A stretch of DNA of 64,000 nt from Variovorax guangxiensis. GTDB taxonomy: Bacteria; Pseudomonadota; Gammaproteobacteria; Burkholderiales; Burkholderiaceae_C. The DNA lies in contig NZ_RXFT01000009.1 of assembly GCF_003952165.1 (NCBI RefSeq), forward strand, positions 124,001 to 188,000. The letters are read 5' to 3'. Positions 9,323-18,557 of this stretch are shown here, in pieces; positions within the stretch are counted from its first letter, which is position 1; the number at the start of each line of letters is the position of its first letter. The position numbers were made by a program, and so were the translations under genes. Under the pieces are notes generated by a model. That model made no database searches, was not told the origin of the DNA, and worked only from the letters and a program-made list of their open reading frames with translations.

Positions 9323-9337
9323 TGAGAGCAATTCTCA
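9323..9337 (-). promoter_or_regulatory. Fur-box-like palindrome upstream of the DUF2325 gene
   Basis: TGAGAGC-A-ATTCTCA has the 7-1-7 dyad of a ferric-uptake-regulator site (TGATAAT-N-ATTATCA), with TGAGA/TCTCA arms that pair perfectly. It is in the promoter position of the leftward DUF2325 gene and also upstream of the rightward enoyl-CoA hydratase gene. The match is partial, so this is a candidate operator. Confidence 0.5.
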
Positions 9338-9428
9338 ATTGAAGCAATCCGCAGCGGATCACCCGCCGGCCATGCTGGGTATAGTGAAGCGCGTTTTTCT
9401 TCCCCTTTCCCGTTCCCCCGGAGACACC

Positions 9429-10208
9429 ATGAGCTACGAAAACATCGAAGTGCGGACCGAAGCAGGCAAGGTCGGCATCATCACCCTCAACCGCCCCAAG
9501 GCCCTGAACGCGCTGAACGACGCGCTCATGACCGAGCTGGGCCAGGCGCTCAAGGCCTTCGACGCCGACGACGCCATCGGCTGCATCATCCTCACGGGCA
9601 GCGAGCGCGCCTTCGCCGCCGGCGCCGACATCGCGGCGATGGCCAAGTACAGCTTCATCGACACCTACAAGGGCGACTACATCACCCGCAACTGGGAAAC
9701 CATCCGCTCCATCCGCAAGCCGGTGATCGGCGCGGTGGCCGGCTTCGCGCTGGGCGGCGGCTGCGAGTTGGCGATGATGTGCGACTTCATCATCGCGGCC
9801 GACAACGCCAAGTTCGGCCAGCCCGAGATCAAGATCGGCGTGATCCCCGGCGCCGGCGGCACGCAGCGCCTGCCGCGCGCGGTGGGCAAGAGCAAGGCCA
9901 TGGACATGGTGCTCACCGCCCGCATGATGGATGCGGCCGAAGCCGAGCGCGCCGGCCTCGTCAGCCGCGTGGTGCCCTTCGAGAAGCTCGCCGACGAGGC
10001 GCTGGGCGCGGCGCTGGTGATCTGCGGCTTCTCGCAGATCTCGGTGATGGCGGCCAAGGAATCGGTCAACCGCGCCTTCGAGAGCGGCCTGAGCGACGGC
10101 GTGATGTTCGAGCGCCGCCTGTTCCACGCGCTGTTCGCCACGCAGGACCAGAAGGAAGGCATGGACGCCTTCCTGACCAAGCGCCAGCCCGACTTCAAGA
10201 ACGCCTGA
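9429..10208 (+). CDS. Enoyl-CoA hydratase
   Basis: 259 residues of the crotonase family, catalysing hydration of 2-enoyl-CoA in beta-oxidation. The oxyanion-hole segments FAAGADIAAM and GFALGGGCELAM and the catalytic Glu region IKIGVIPGAGGTQRLPRAVG are all present, and the length matches FadB1/EchA-type hydratases. The start ATG follows CCGGAGACACC, a good ribosome-binding site. An upstream TATAGT at 9380-9385 could be a -10 element. The gene stands alone, divergent from DUF2325, so its pathway is not fixed by context. Confidence 0.93.
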   Translation: MSYENIEVRTEAGKVGIITLNRPKALNALNDALMTELGQALKAFDADDAIGCIILTGSERAFAAGADIAAMAKYSFIDTYKGDYITRNWETIRSIRKPVIGAVAGFALGGGCELAMMCDFIIAADNAKFGQPEIKIGVIPGAGGTQRLPRAVGKSKAMDMVLTARMMDAAEAERAGLVSRVVPFEKLADEALGAALVICGFSQISVMAAKESVNRAFESGLSDGVMFERRLFHALFATQDQKEGMDAFLTKRQPDFKNA

Positions 10209-10224
10209 CGGCGGAATTGCTCAG

Positions 10225-11613
10225 TCAGCGCTGCAGCAGCGAACGCAGCGCGTCGAGCGCCTGGGCCGGCGGCGTGCCGACCAGCGCCGCGCCGCCGGGC
10301 TGCGGCGTCCAGCGCACCTGGTCGCCGGCGATCTCCAGCACCGCGACCAGCGACTTGCCCCGATAGAGCTCGAGCCGCGCCTCGACCGGCGCGGCCAGCG
10401 GCTCGTCGGGCGCCGTGGCCGATCGCGCCACGGTGCCCACCAGCGCCGCCAAGCCTTCGATGTCGCCGCGCTCGCGGCGCACGCTCTCGCCGTTGCGCGT
10501 GAAGCCCAGGGAAGTCCAACGATCCAGGGCCGAGAAAGACGCCGCGCCTCGCGGCGCGATGGCCTTGGCCGCCGAAGGAGCCGGTGCGGATGGACGCACC
10601 GCGCCGGAGGCACCCGCGCGGGCGTTGTCCTGCTGGGCGAGCGCAGGCGCAGAGTCCTGGAGCGGTTCGCGATACGTCGGCGCGGCGCCGGGTGCGGGCG
10701 CAGGAACGACGGCTGACGGCGGCACTGCCGGGGCGGCCGCCGCGTAGGCACGGCGCCGCTGTTCGCCTTCCACCTGCGCTTCCCGACGCTCGTCGCGCGC
10801 GATGGGCGTGGGCAGCGGTGCCGGCGCAGCCTGCTCGGCCACGGCCGGAGGCGGCGGAGCGGGTGCGATCGACGCAGATGGCGCGGGCGGCGCGACGGGA
10901 GCCGGAGCAACAGGCGCGGCAGGCGCCGCCTGCAACAGCGGAGGCGCCGGCTCTGCTTTCCGCACGGCATCCGCGCTAGCCGTGTTGGCGGCCTCCTTGG
11001 GTGCCCGTTTGGCGGACGAGTCTGCCGACTCGCGCGCAATCCTGGCACGCGGTCCCGATTCGGGCGCTGCTGCTGCGGGCGCTCTTGCGGGTGCCGGCGC
11101 TGCTGCTGCGGGCGCTCTTGCGGGTGCCGGCGCTGCTGCTGCGGGTACCGCCTGCGTCTCTGCCTGCGCGGCGGCAGCCTCTGCGGGAGGCTCGGCTGGC
11201 TTCGGTGCAGCAGGTGCAGGCGGCGCGACAGGCGCTTGTGCCGGAGCCGGTGCAGTCGCTTCCCCCACCCGCGCCTCGCCATCGAGTCGCGCATCCGGCA
11301 CGGGCTCCTTGTGCCAGAGCACCGTCACGAAGGCGGCAACCAGCACGGTGGCGAAGGCGGCATTCCACGGCATGCGCGCATGCGGCCCGCCGCCACCGAA
11401 GAGACGGCGCCACCAGGGCGCTGCGCTCGCGTTGTTGGCTGCGGGGCCTGCGTTGGCAGGCGCGGCGGCGAGGTTGTGCGCCATCTTCAGGATCGCCTCG
11501 CGCGTGCGCGGATGGGGCGTGGCCTCGCTGTCTGGCGCATGGTCGAGCGCGCGGCGCAACGCCGGGTCGCGCAGGTCGTCGAACCCGGAGTTGTCGTTGT
11601 TGCCGCCGCTCAT
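10225..11613 (-). CDS. Putative membrane anti-sigma factor with Ala/Pro-rich linker
   Basis: 462 residues. A short cytoplasmic N-terminal region (1-83) is followed by one membrane segment (84-100, NAAFATVLVAAFVTVLW), a very long Ala/Pro/Glu-rich low-complexity linker (about 110-345), and a C-terminal globular part ending in a stretch that fits a small beta-rich domain. The start overlaps the stop of the ECF sigma gene by four bases, the usual arrangement for a sigma and its membrane-bound inhibitor. No canonical zinc anti-sigma motif is visible in the N-terminus, so the role is inferred from context and topology. The linker is consistent with spanning the periplasm. Confidence 0.72.
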   Translation of the reverse strand: MSGGNNDNSGFDDLRDPALRRALDHAPDSEATPHPRTREAILKMAHNLAAAPANAGPAANNASAAPWWRRLFGGGGPHARMPWNAAFATVLVAAFVTVLWHKEPVPDARLDGEARVGEATAPAPAQAPVAPPAPAAPKPAEPPAEAAAAQAETQAVPAAAAPAPARAPAAAAPAPARAPAAAAPESGPRARIARESADSSAKRAPKEAANTASADAVRKAEPAPPLLQAAPAAPVAPAPVAPPAPSASIAPAPPPPAVAEQAAPAPLPTPIARDERREAQVEGEQRRRAYAAAAPAVPPSAVVPAPAPGAAPTYREPLQDSAPALAQQDNARAGASGAVRPSAPAPSAAKAIAPRGAASFSALDRWTSLGFTRNGESVRRERGDIEGLAALVGTVARSATAPDEPLAAPVEARLELYRGKSLVAVLEIAGDQVRWTPQPGGAALVGTPPAQALDALRSLLQR

Positions 11614-12278
11614 GCCCGCTTCTCCAGCACCGACAGGTAGCGCTCCATGCAGCCGCGCAGTTTCTGCAGTCCGTAGCGCAGCCTGCTGCGTACGGTCTCG
11701 AAGCCGATCTCCAGGCTCGCGGCCAGCGCCTCGACGGTCAGGCCGTCTTCATGGTGCAGCAGGAACGCGGCGCGCTGCTCGGCCGGGAGTTCGTCCAGGC
11801 ACGCGAGCAGGCGTCGGCCGGCGGCGCGCCAGAACGCGAGCTCCTCGGCCGAGGGATGCGATGCCGCATCGGCTGCCGCGCCGCGCACGCCGTGTTCGAG
11901 CGTGGGCACGGGGCTGTCGTCATCGTCCGCATGCGCTTGGAGCGTCACTTCGCGCCCGCTCACGCGCAGGCGGTCCATGGCCAGGTTGTGCGCGATGGTG
12001 AAGGCCCAGGTGCGCCACGTCGCGCCCTGCGGCGAGAAGCTCTCGCGCGCCGAGATGATCCGCACCCAGGTGTCCTGGAACACTTCGTCGGCCTGCGCCG
12101 CGAGCCGCGCACCCAGCAGACGCTTGACGAAGCGGAACAGCCCGCCCTCGTGGCGCGCATAGAGCACGTCGAACGCGGCAGCGTCGCCCTGCGCGTAGGC
12201 CAGCATCAACTGATCGTCGGGCATGGCCTGGCGCTCGGGGGCGTTCTTGGCTGAAGGGGCGCGGGGAAGCGCGGACAT
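11610..12278 (-). CDS. ECF-type RNA polymerase sigma factor
   Basis: 222 residues. Region 2 (YARHEGGLFRFVKRLLG, then ADEVFQDTWVRII) and region 4 (LPAEQRAAFLLHHEDGLTVE with the helix-turn-helix LEIGFETVRSRLRYGLQKLR) are clear, and region 3 is missing, as in extracytoplasmic-function sigma factors. The start is taken at ATG 12278; the frame is open to a TTG at 12338, but that would run through the proposed promoter. It is co-transcribed with the putative anti-sigma gene and is divergent from a VWA-domain gene. It probably activates its own promoter (see 12301-12328). Confidence 0.9.
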   Translation of the reverse strand: MSALPRAPSAKNAPERQAMPDDQLMLAYAQGDAAAFDVLYARHEGGLFRFVKRLLGARLAAQADEVFQDTWVRIISARESFSPQGATWRTWAFTIAHNLAMDRLRVSGREVTLQAHADDDDSPVPTLEHGVRGAAADAASHPSAEELAFWRAAGRRLLACLDELPAEQRAAFLLHHEDGLTVEALAASLEIGFETVRSRLRYGLQKLRGCMERYLSVLEKRA

Positions 12279-12300
12279 CGGAGGATTTTCACCCGAGCTT

Positions 12301-12328
12301 GTACGGGCGAAGAGGCGCACCGGGGTTC
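12301..12328 (-). promoter_or_regulatory. Candidate ECF promoter of the sigma/anti-sigma operon
   Basis: On the minus strand GAACCC (12328-12323) is followed by a 16-base spacer and CCGTAC (12306-12301), 22 bases before the sigma start codon. AAC-containing -35 and CGT-containing -10 elements with a 16-17 base spacer are typical of ECF sigma promoters. The same pair occurs in the opposite direction at 12355-12382, which supports the assignment. Confidence 0.55.
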
Positions 12329-12354
12329 GAGGCGGCAAAAAATTCGCCGCCGGC

Positions 12355-12382
12355 TAACCCCGACGGCGCAAGCAGGCCGTAT
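12355..12382 (+). promoter_or_regulatory. Candidate ECF promoter of the VWA gene
   Basis: TAACCC (12355-12360), a 16-base spacer, then CCGTAT (12377-12382), 31 bases before the VWA start codon. It matches the element in front of the divergent sigma gene at five of six -35 positions and five of six -10 positions with identical spacing. This suggests that the VWA gene belongs to the sigma factor regulon. Confidence 0.55.
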
Positions 12383-12413
12383 CAGCCAGCACCCAACCAC
12401 CCGGAGTGCTTCC

Positions 12414-13946
12414 ATGACCCAGCCTTTCGTTTACCGGTTCAGCCGCCCGCTCGTCGTGCTGCTGTGCGCCCAGCTGCTGCTGGGCGCCAGCGGCGCCACC
12501 GAAATGCCCGCCATCGGAAGCTCCGTGCGCTGGCCGACGCCCGCGCCCGACAGCCGCACGCTGCCGACGCAGACGGTGCCGAACTTCGATGCCCCTTCCG
12601 CCACGCACTGCGCACGGCCGGTGCGGACCTACGAGACGCCGGGCATGCCGCGCGTGTCGGGCGCGCGGGAAGAGCGCAGGTACGCCGAGCTGTCGAAGGA
12701 ATACAGGGCGAGCCCTGCGGTCGTGCCTTCGCCCACGACGCCAAAGCCGATGGCGACGCCAGCGGCCAAGTCGGCACCGGCTGGAGCGGCTCTCGCGGAT
12801 GCCATCGCGGAGGCGCCGCCGGCCCCGGTAGCACCCGTCGCGCCCGCCCCCGCGGCTCGCGCGGCCGGCGAGCTTCAAGCGCCTGTGCAAGCCCAGCGCC
12901 CGGCCAACGAACCCGTCACCGCCGGCATGGTCGACGACAACGCCGACTTCAGCGAATACCTGGCCTTCCACGGCCGCACGCAGGTTCCCCATCGCGAGCG
13001 CGACATCAGCGTGCGCTACCTGCTGCAGGTGCGCGATGCGCGCGGCGCGGTGGTGCCCGATGCCGAAGTGGCCGTGCAGGCCGCCAACGGCGCCGCCATG
13101 TGGGCCCGCACCGATTCGGGCGGGCGCGCGTGGCTGCATCCGAACGCCTTCGACAAGGCGCAGAGCGCGGTCTATGAAGTCACCGTGCGCAAGAACGGCC
13201 GCCAGAGCACCGTTTTTCTGCAGCGCGGCCAGAAGAACGCGGTCGACGTGGTGCTGGGCGGCAAGCCGGGCGCCGTGCCCGCGCGCGCGAGGCTCGACCT
13301 GGTCTTCCTGATCGACGCCACCGGCTCGATGGATGACGAGATCGCCAAGCTCAAGGCCACCCTGCGCACCATCGCCGACCAGGTCGCCAGGCTGCCCAGC
13401 CGCCCCGACACCTGCTTCGGCCTCGTGGCGTATCGCGACCGCGGCGACGAGTTCCTCGTGCGCCGCCACGACTTCACCAACGACCTCGACGGCTTCCAGG
13501 GCGTGCTGGACGCGCTGCGCGCCGCGGGCGGCGGCGACTACCCGGAGGCGATGAACGAGGCGCTCAACGAAACCGTCCACAAGCTGAGCTGGCGCGGCAA
13601 CGACACCACGCGCCTCGTGGTGCTTCTGGCCGACGCGCCGCCGCACCTCGACTACGGCGGCCCGCAATACGACGACGACATGGTCGCCGCGCTGGGCAAG
13701 GGCATCAAGGTGTTCAGCGTGGGCGCATCGGGCCTGGACAAGCAGGGCGAATACATCCAGCGCCAGATTGCGCAGTACACCGGCGGGCGCTTCGTGTTCC
13801 TCACCTACAAGGACGCGGCCAACCCGGCGAGCGGCCCGGGAACGCAGACCGTGCACGACGTCGGCAACTATTCTGTGCAGACGCTGGACAAGCTGATCGT
13901 GCGGCTGGTTTCCGAAGAATTGGGCAGGTTGCCGTCGGGTGGTTGA
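12414..13946 (+). CDS. Exported von Willebrand factor type A domain protein
   Basis: 510 residues. An N-terminal signal peptide (hydrophobic 12-27, LVVLLCAQLLLGASG) is followed by an Ala/Pro-rich stretch (about 105-165), a beta-rich region with RDARGAVVPDAEVAVQAANG (about 205-225, carboxypeptidase-regulatory-like), and a VWA domain from about 297. That domain starts with LVFLIDATGSMDDEI, where the MIDAS motif is D-x-T-G-S. The VWA domain probably binds a protein partner through a metal ion in the periplasm. It is divergent from an ECF sigma/anti-sigma operon with matching promoter elements, so it is probably part of an envelope-stress or signalling module. Exact function is unknown. Confidence 0.82.
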   Translation: MTQPFVYRFSRPLVVLLCAQLLLGASGATEMPAIGSSVRWPTPAPDSRTLPTQTVPNFDAPSATHCARPVRTYETPGMPRVSGAREERRYAELSKEYRASPAVVPSPTTPKPMATPAAKSAPAGAALADAIAEAPPAPVAPVAPAPAARAAGELQAPVQAQRPANEPVTAGMVDDNADFSEYLAFHGRTQVPHRERDISVRYLLQVRDARGAVVPDAEVAVQAANGAAMWARTDSGGRAWLHPNAFDKAQSAVYEVTVRKNGRQSTVFLQRGQKNAVDVVLGGKPGAVPARARLDLVFLIDATGSMDDEIAKLKATLRTIADQVARLPSRPDTCFGLVAYRDRGDEFLVRRHDFTNDLDGFQGVLDALRAAGGGDYPEAMNEALNETVHKLSWRGNDTTRLVVLLADAPPHLDYGGPQYDDDMVAALGKGIKVFSVGASGLDKQGEYIQRQIAQYTGGRFVFLTYKDAANPASGPGTQTVHDVGNYSVQTLDKLIVRLVSEELGRLPSGG

Positions 13947-13972
13947 GCGGCCGCAAAAGTCTGGGCTATAAT
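13943..13972 (+). promoter_or_regulatory. Promoter of the tRNA-Met gene
   Basis: TTGAGC (13943-13948), an 18-base spacer and a perfect TATAAT (13967-13972). The predicted transcript start is about 20 bases upstream of the tRNA. The -35 element overlaps the stop codon of the VWA gene. Confidence 0.75.
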
Positions 13973-14000
13973 CGCGGGCTCGGTGAGCAACACACCGAAC

Positions 14001-14077
14001 GGCTCTTTAGCTCAGTCGGTTAGAGCGATGGAATCATAATCCACAGGTCCGCGGTTCGAGTCCGTGAAGAGCCACCA
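14001..14077 (+). tRNA. tRNA-Met (CAT anticodon)
   Basis: A 77-base cloverleaf. The acceptor arm GGCTCTT pairs with AAGAGCC (14067-14073), followed by discriminator A and an encoded CCA. The D-arm is AGCTCAGTCGGTTAGAGC, the anticodon loop ATCATAA presents CAT, and the T-arm is CGCGGTTCGAGTCCGTG. The sequence resembles elongator tRNA-Met rather than initiator, which starts C-x and has GGG/CCC anticodon stem pairs. The outermost anticodon-stem pair is A-C and not Watson-Crick. Confidence 0.95.
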
Positions 14078-14086
14078 AAACAACCG

Positions 14087-14125
14087 AAAAAGCCTTGCAG
14101 GTCAACGACTTGCAAGGCTTTTTTC
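14087..14125 (+). terminator. Rho-independent terminator after tRNA-Met
   Basis: AAAAAGCCTTGCA (14087-14099) pairs perfectly with TGCAAGGCTTTTT (14111-14123) around an 11-base loop, followed by further T residues. It lies ten bases after the tRNA 3' end. Confidence 0.85.
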
Positions 14126-14158
14126 TTTGCCGCGCGAGGCTGGCCGATAATCCGGACG

Positions 14159-14560
14159 ATGCCTGCGCCACCCCTTCGACCCACGCCTGACCGCCTCGGC
14201 AAGGGATTGCGGCGCCCGGCCGCCGGGCTGATCCGGTGGGTGCTGCTGTGGTTCGCGCTGTCGCTCGGCGCGGCCGTCGCCTCCCCGCTCGTGCATCCGC
14301 AGGCGGTAGAACTGGTCTGCTCGAACGCCGGATCGCTCAAGGCCATCGTGCACACCGACGACGGCGCGCAGGAGCTGGGCGCGGGCCACATGGACTGCCC
14401 GCTGTGCGTGCTCACCGGCGCCCCGCCGGCGACCACGCCCATCGTCGAGCTGCCGGTGCTCCCGCCAGCGGCCCGCGTGCCACGGCCGACTCCGTCCGCG
14501 CACATCGCAGCAGCCACCGCGGCGCCGCTGCCGGCACGCGGGCCTCCCTCGCTCCTCTGA
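14159..14560 (+). CDS. DUF2946 family membrane-anchored protein
   Basis: 133 residues. One membrane or signal segment (about 25-42, IRWVLLWFALSLGAAVASPL) is followed by a small region with HMDCPLCVLTG, where CPLC is at 80-83 and His77/Met78 are nearby, and a Pro/Ala-rich tail. This is the layout of DUF2946 proteins, often found beside copper and TonB-dependent uptake genes. A metal-binding role is plausible from the Cys/His/Met cluster but unproven. It lies directly upstream of SCO and PCu(A)C genes. No strong ribosome-binding site is seen before the ATG. Confidence 0.72.
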   Translation: MPAPPLRPTPDRLGKGLRRPAAGLIRWVLLWFALSLGAAVASPLVHPQAVELVCSNAGSLKAIVHTDDGAQELGAGHMDCPLCVLTGAPPATTPIVELPVLPPAARVPRPTPSAHIAAATAAPLPARGPPSLL

Positions 14561-14691
14561 GGCTTCTTCCCCAGTTCCCGCACGCGTGATGCCGCGGCGG
14601 GCCTCCATACGAGGCCTGTCGCTCATCCATCGCATGCGCTTGTGCAACGAATCCATCGGCGCCCGGACAGGCGCCGGAGCGAGTCCATTCA

Positions 14692-15309
14692 ATGACCATA
14701 AAAGAATCCAGCCAGCCGACGCGTCGCCGCCTGCTGCTCTCAGGCGGCAGCCTCGCCGCGCTCACGACCCTCGCGGCCTGCGACAAGGTGCTGCCCACCC
14801 GCTTCAACGGCGTCGACATCACCGGCGCCAGCTACGCGACAGACTTCCGCCTGACCGACGCCGACGGCCGCGAGCGCACGCTGGCCGACTTCAAGGGCAA
14901 GGCCGTGATGATGTTCTTCGGCTTCACCCAATGCCCCGACGTCTGCCCCACCGCTCTCGTGCGCGCGGCCGAGATCAGAAAGCTGCTCGGCAGCGACGGC
15001 GAGCGCCTGCAGGTGATCTTCGTCACAGTCGATCCCGAGCGCGACTCGCCCGTCGTGCTCAAGGCCTACACGCAGGCCTTCGACCCGAGCTTCATCGGCC
15101 TGTACGGCGACATGCAGCGAACCAGCGAGACCGCGAAGGACTTCAAGGTGTTCTACCGGAAGGTGCCCACCGGCTCCTCGTACACCATGGACCATTCGGC
15201 CTTCAGCTATGTGTTCGACCCCAAGGGCAAGATCCGCATCGTGCTGCGCCACGAGCAGAGCGCGCAGGAGTGCGCCGAAGACCTGCGCAAGATCCTGCGG
15301 TCCGCCTGA
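14692..15309 (+). CDS. SCO1/SenC family copper-delivery protein
   Basis: 205 residues. The N-terminus has TRRRLLLSGGS (twin-arginine-like) and a lipobox ending LTTLAAC at Cys30, so it is probably a membrane lipoprotein facing the periplasm. The thioredoxin-like domain has the SCO copper motif CPDVC at 81-85 and the third ligand His168 in YTMDHSAFSY. Such proteins help build the CuA centre of cytochrome c oxidase. It lies 46 bases upstream of a PCu(A)C chaperone gene, its usual partner, so the two are probably one transcript. Confidence 0.92.
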   Translation: MTIKESSQPTRRRLLLSGGSLAALTTLAACDKVLPTRFNGVDITGASYATDFRLTDADGRERTLADFKGKAVMMFFGFTQCPDVCPTALVRAAEIRKLLGSDGERLQVIFVTVDPERDSPVVLKAYTQAFDPSFIGLYGDMQRTSETAKDFKVFYRKVPTGSSYTMDHSAFSYVFDPKGKIRIVLRHEQSAQECAEDLRKILRSA

Positions 15310-15355
15310 GGGCCTGCGCCATCGCACACAGATTCAAACCAAGGAGATCAAGATC

Positions 15356-15835
15356 ATGAAGAACCGTATCGCACACATCCTCGCCATCACCAGCGCCGCG
15401 CTGCTCACCGCGCATGCGGCGAACGCGCAGGTCACCGTCAAGGACGCATGGGTGCGCGCCACCGTGCCGCAGCAGAAGGCCACCGGCGCGTTCATGCAGC
15501 TCAGCGCCGCGAAAGACACGAAGCTGGTCTCGGCCAGCTCGCCCGTCACGCCGGTCGTCGAAGTGCACGAGATGGCCATGCAGGACAACGTGATGCGCAT
15601 GCGCCAGATCCCCGAGCTCGAGCTGCCGGCCGGCAAGACCGTCGAGCTCAAGCCCGGCGGCTATCACGTGATGCTGCTCGACCTCAAGCAGCAGGTGAAG
15701 GAAGGCGACACCGTACCGCTCACGCTCACTTTCGAGGGCAAGGACGGCGAGCGCGAGACGCTGGAGGTGAAGGCGCCGGTGCGGGCGCTGAATGCCTCGG
15801 CGCAGCCGGCGGGGCATGGCGGGCACAAGCACTGA
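15356..15835 (+). CDS. PCu(A)C copper chaperone
   Basis: 159 residues with a signal peptide (cut after AANA, about residue 24). The copper-binding pattern H-x10-M-x21-H-x-M is exact: His71, Met82, His104, Met106. It is a periplasmic Cu(I) chaperone that delivers copper to the CuA site together with SCO. The start is fixed by AAGGAG at 15341-15346. The C-terminal tail GHGGHKH is His-rich and may also bind metal. The gene is probably co-transcribed with the upstream SCO gene. Confidence 0.92.
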   Translation: MKNRIAHILAITSAALLTAHAANAQVTVKDAWVRATVPQQKATGAFMQLSAAKDTKLVSASSPVTPVVEVHEMAMQDNVMRMRQIPELELPAGKTVELKPGGYHVMLLDLKQQVKEGDTVPLTLTFEGKDGERETLEVKAPVRALNASAQPAGHGGHKH

Positions 15836-16104
15836 ATCCGCCCCGCGCGGCCAGCCACCCTTGCGCCGGGACAGGCCAGAGGGAATACCCTTTTTCGGTG
15901 ATGGCGCTCACCCCCGGAGATCAGAAGAATTGTTGACAAATATTCACAATCCATCCCCTCGCCGGCCGGCTCCTTCGTGGGCCGGGGTTCCCCGGGGCGC
16001 ATGAGTTGTCCAGGGTGCCGGGAGGCGATCTCGCCGTCCCGGCTCCGGCTGGTCGGCACGGCGCGGCATCGAAGGCCGAGGGAGGTGATCACAGGGGTCC
16101 TTCA

Positions 16105-16614
16105 GTGCCGCTCAGATACCTTCTCCATCTGGAGCATGCCAACCTGCCGATGCACGTGACCGACGCGCAGGACGTGCGGCGCGTGTCCGTCCTGAAGGCC
16201 ACCGGCCTCATCGAAGCGGCCATCGATCCGGCCTTCGACACCGACCACGGCAGCTACAGGCTGGCGCAGGCGGCGCTGGTGGTCTGCATCACGGAGGAAG
16301 GGCATGCCGAGATCGAAAAGCTGCGCGGCCACCGCGGCGGCACCGACCCGGCATCGAGAAGAAAGAAGGCGAAGACGCGCCTGGAGCCACTGGACTACCT
16401 GCGCGCCATAGAACGTTCGGCCTTCCCCCTGCGGGTGGAGGATCCGCAGGAGATCAGCTGCGTCGACGTACTGAAGCAGGCCGGGTTCGTCGATGCGGCC
16501 ATCAGCCCCGGGCTCGCCTGGAAGGACGCTGACGGATCGCCGCAGGAGCTCGCCGTGATCCGGCGCATCACACCGTTCGGACGGGCGCAACTCGCGCGTG
16601 GCGCCGCCAAGTAG
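16105..16614 (+). CDS. Unknown protein made of two related repeats
   Basis: 169 residues from a GTG start at 16105 (GGGG about eight bases upstream; an unusually complete anti-Shine-Dalgarno match GGAGGTGATC lies further up at 16081-16090). The protein is an internal duplication. Residues 2-72 and 95-165 align: PLxYL...E.....P..V.DxQ......V.VLK..G....AAI.P, ending in a helix with ITxxGxA. The two are separated by a basic linker (RRKKAKTR, 85-92). No signal peptide or membrane segment is seen. The function is not recognised. The start is uncertain: the frame is open to 16006, but the upstream part does not belong to the repeat. Confidence 0.62.
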   Translation: MPLRYLLHLEHANLPMHVTDAQDVRRVSVLKATGLIEAAIDPAFDTDHGSYRLAQAALVVCITEEGHAEIEKLRGHRGGTDPASRRKKAKTRLEPLDYLRAIERSAFPLRVEDPQEISCVDVLKQAGFVDAAISPGLAWKDADGSPQELAVIRRITPFGRAQLARGAAK

Positions 16615-16797
16615 TTTCGCGGCATCCGGAAGATCGCGAACGGGCCGGCATGCGCCGAGCCCTCCGGTTTGCATACATTCGCGCGAGCCCTGGGCCTTTG
16701 GTCTACACGCGGCGAGCACACCGATCCGGGTGCCTATTCAAGAGGCAACGTGGTGGGAAGCCACGCCAGTTCTCGCTCCGCCTCCCAGCCTCCACCC

Positions 16798-16814
16798 ACA
16801 ACTCACAGAGTTGT
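16798..16814. repeat. Small inverted repeat downstream of the acyl-CoA ligase gene
   Basis: ACAACTC-ACA-GAGTTGT, a perfect 7-bp hairpin with a three-base loop in the otherwise featureless 231-base gap between 16614 and 16846. It lacks a T-run on either side in the correct order, so terminator function is doubtful. The rest of this gap shows no gene. Confidence 0.4.
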
Positions 16815-16845
16815 CCACAGAAAAATCTAACAAGTCACTGAACTG

Positions 16846-18486
<1,641 letters not shown>

Positions 18487-18511
18487 GTCTTGTCTCCTGT
18501 ACGCTGGCCGG

Positions 18512-18557
18512 ATGCTAGGCAGCGGCCATGCCGTGCGGCATCGTCGGAAGAGACGAT
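18512..18557 (-). promoter_or_regulatory. Activator palindrome and -10 of the acyl-CoA ligase gene
   Basis: The perfect dyad ATCGTC-N6-GACGAT (18540-18557) lies 22 bases upstream of the minus-strand hexamer TAGCAT (18517-18512). The same arrangement occurs at 25238-25283, 34481-34526 and 36920-36965. The dyad centre would be near -43, which suits a LuxR-type activator overlapping the -35 region. Confidence 0.6.

Noticed and set aside
9380..9385. TATAGT as promoter of the enoyl-CoA hydratase gene
   Set aside because: It has a reasonable -10 sequence but no -35 match at 16-18 bases spacing, so it is mentioned only within the gene entry.
12354..13856. A 500-codon open frame on the minus strand opposite the VWA gene
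   Set aside because: Composition is repetitive His/Arg/Val-rich without any domain; the plus strand has a signal peptide and an intact VWA domain.
15879..15896. AGGG-AATA-CCCT followed by TTTT, a possible terminator after the PCu(A)C gene
   Set aside because: The stem is only four base pairs, too weak to call.
15933..15938. TTGACA in the 269-base gap before 16105
   Set aside because: A perfect -35 word, but no acceptable -10 lies 15-19 bases downstream. The rest of this gap shows no gene or clear structure.
16811..16819. TTGTCCACA, close to a DnaA box
   Set aside because: It is a single copy with one mismatch, without neighbouring boxes, an AT-rich unwinding region or dnaA/dnaN genes, so there is no case for an origin.
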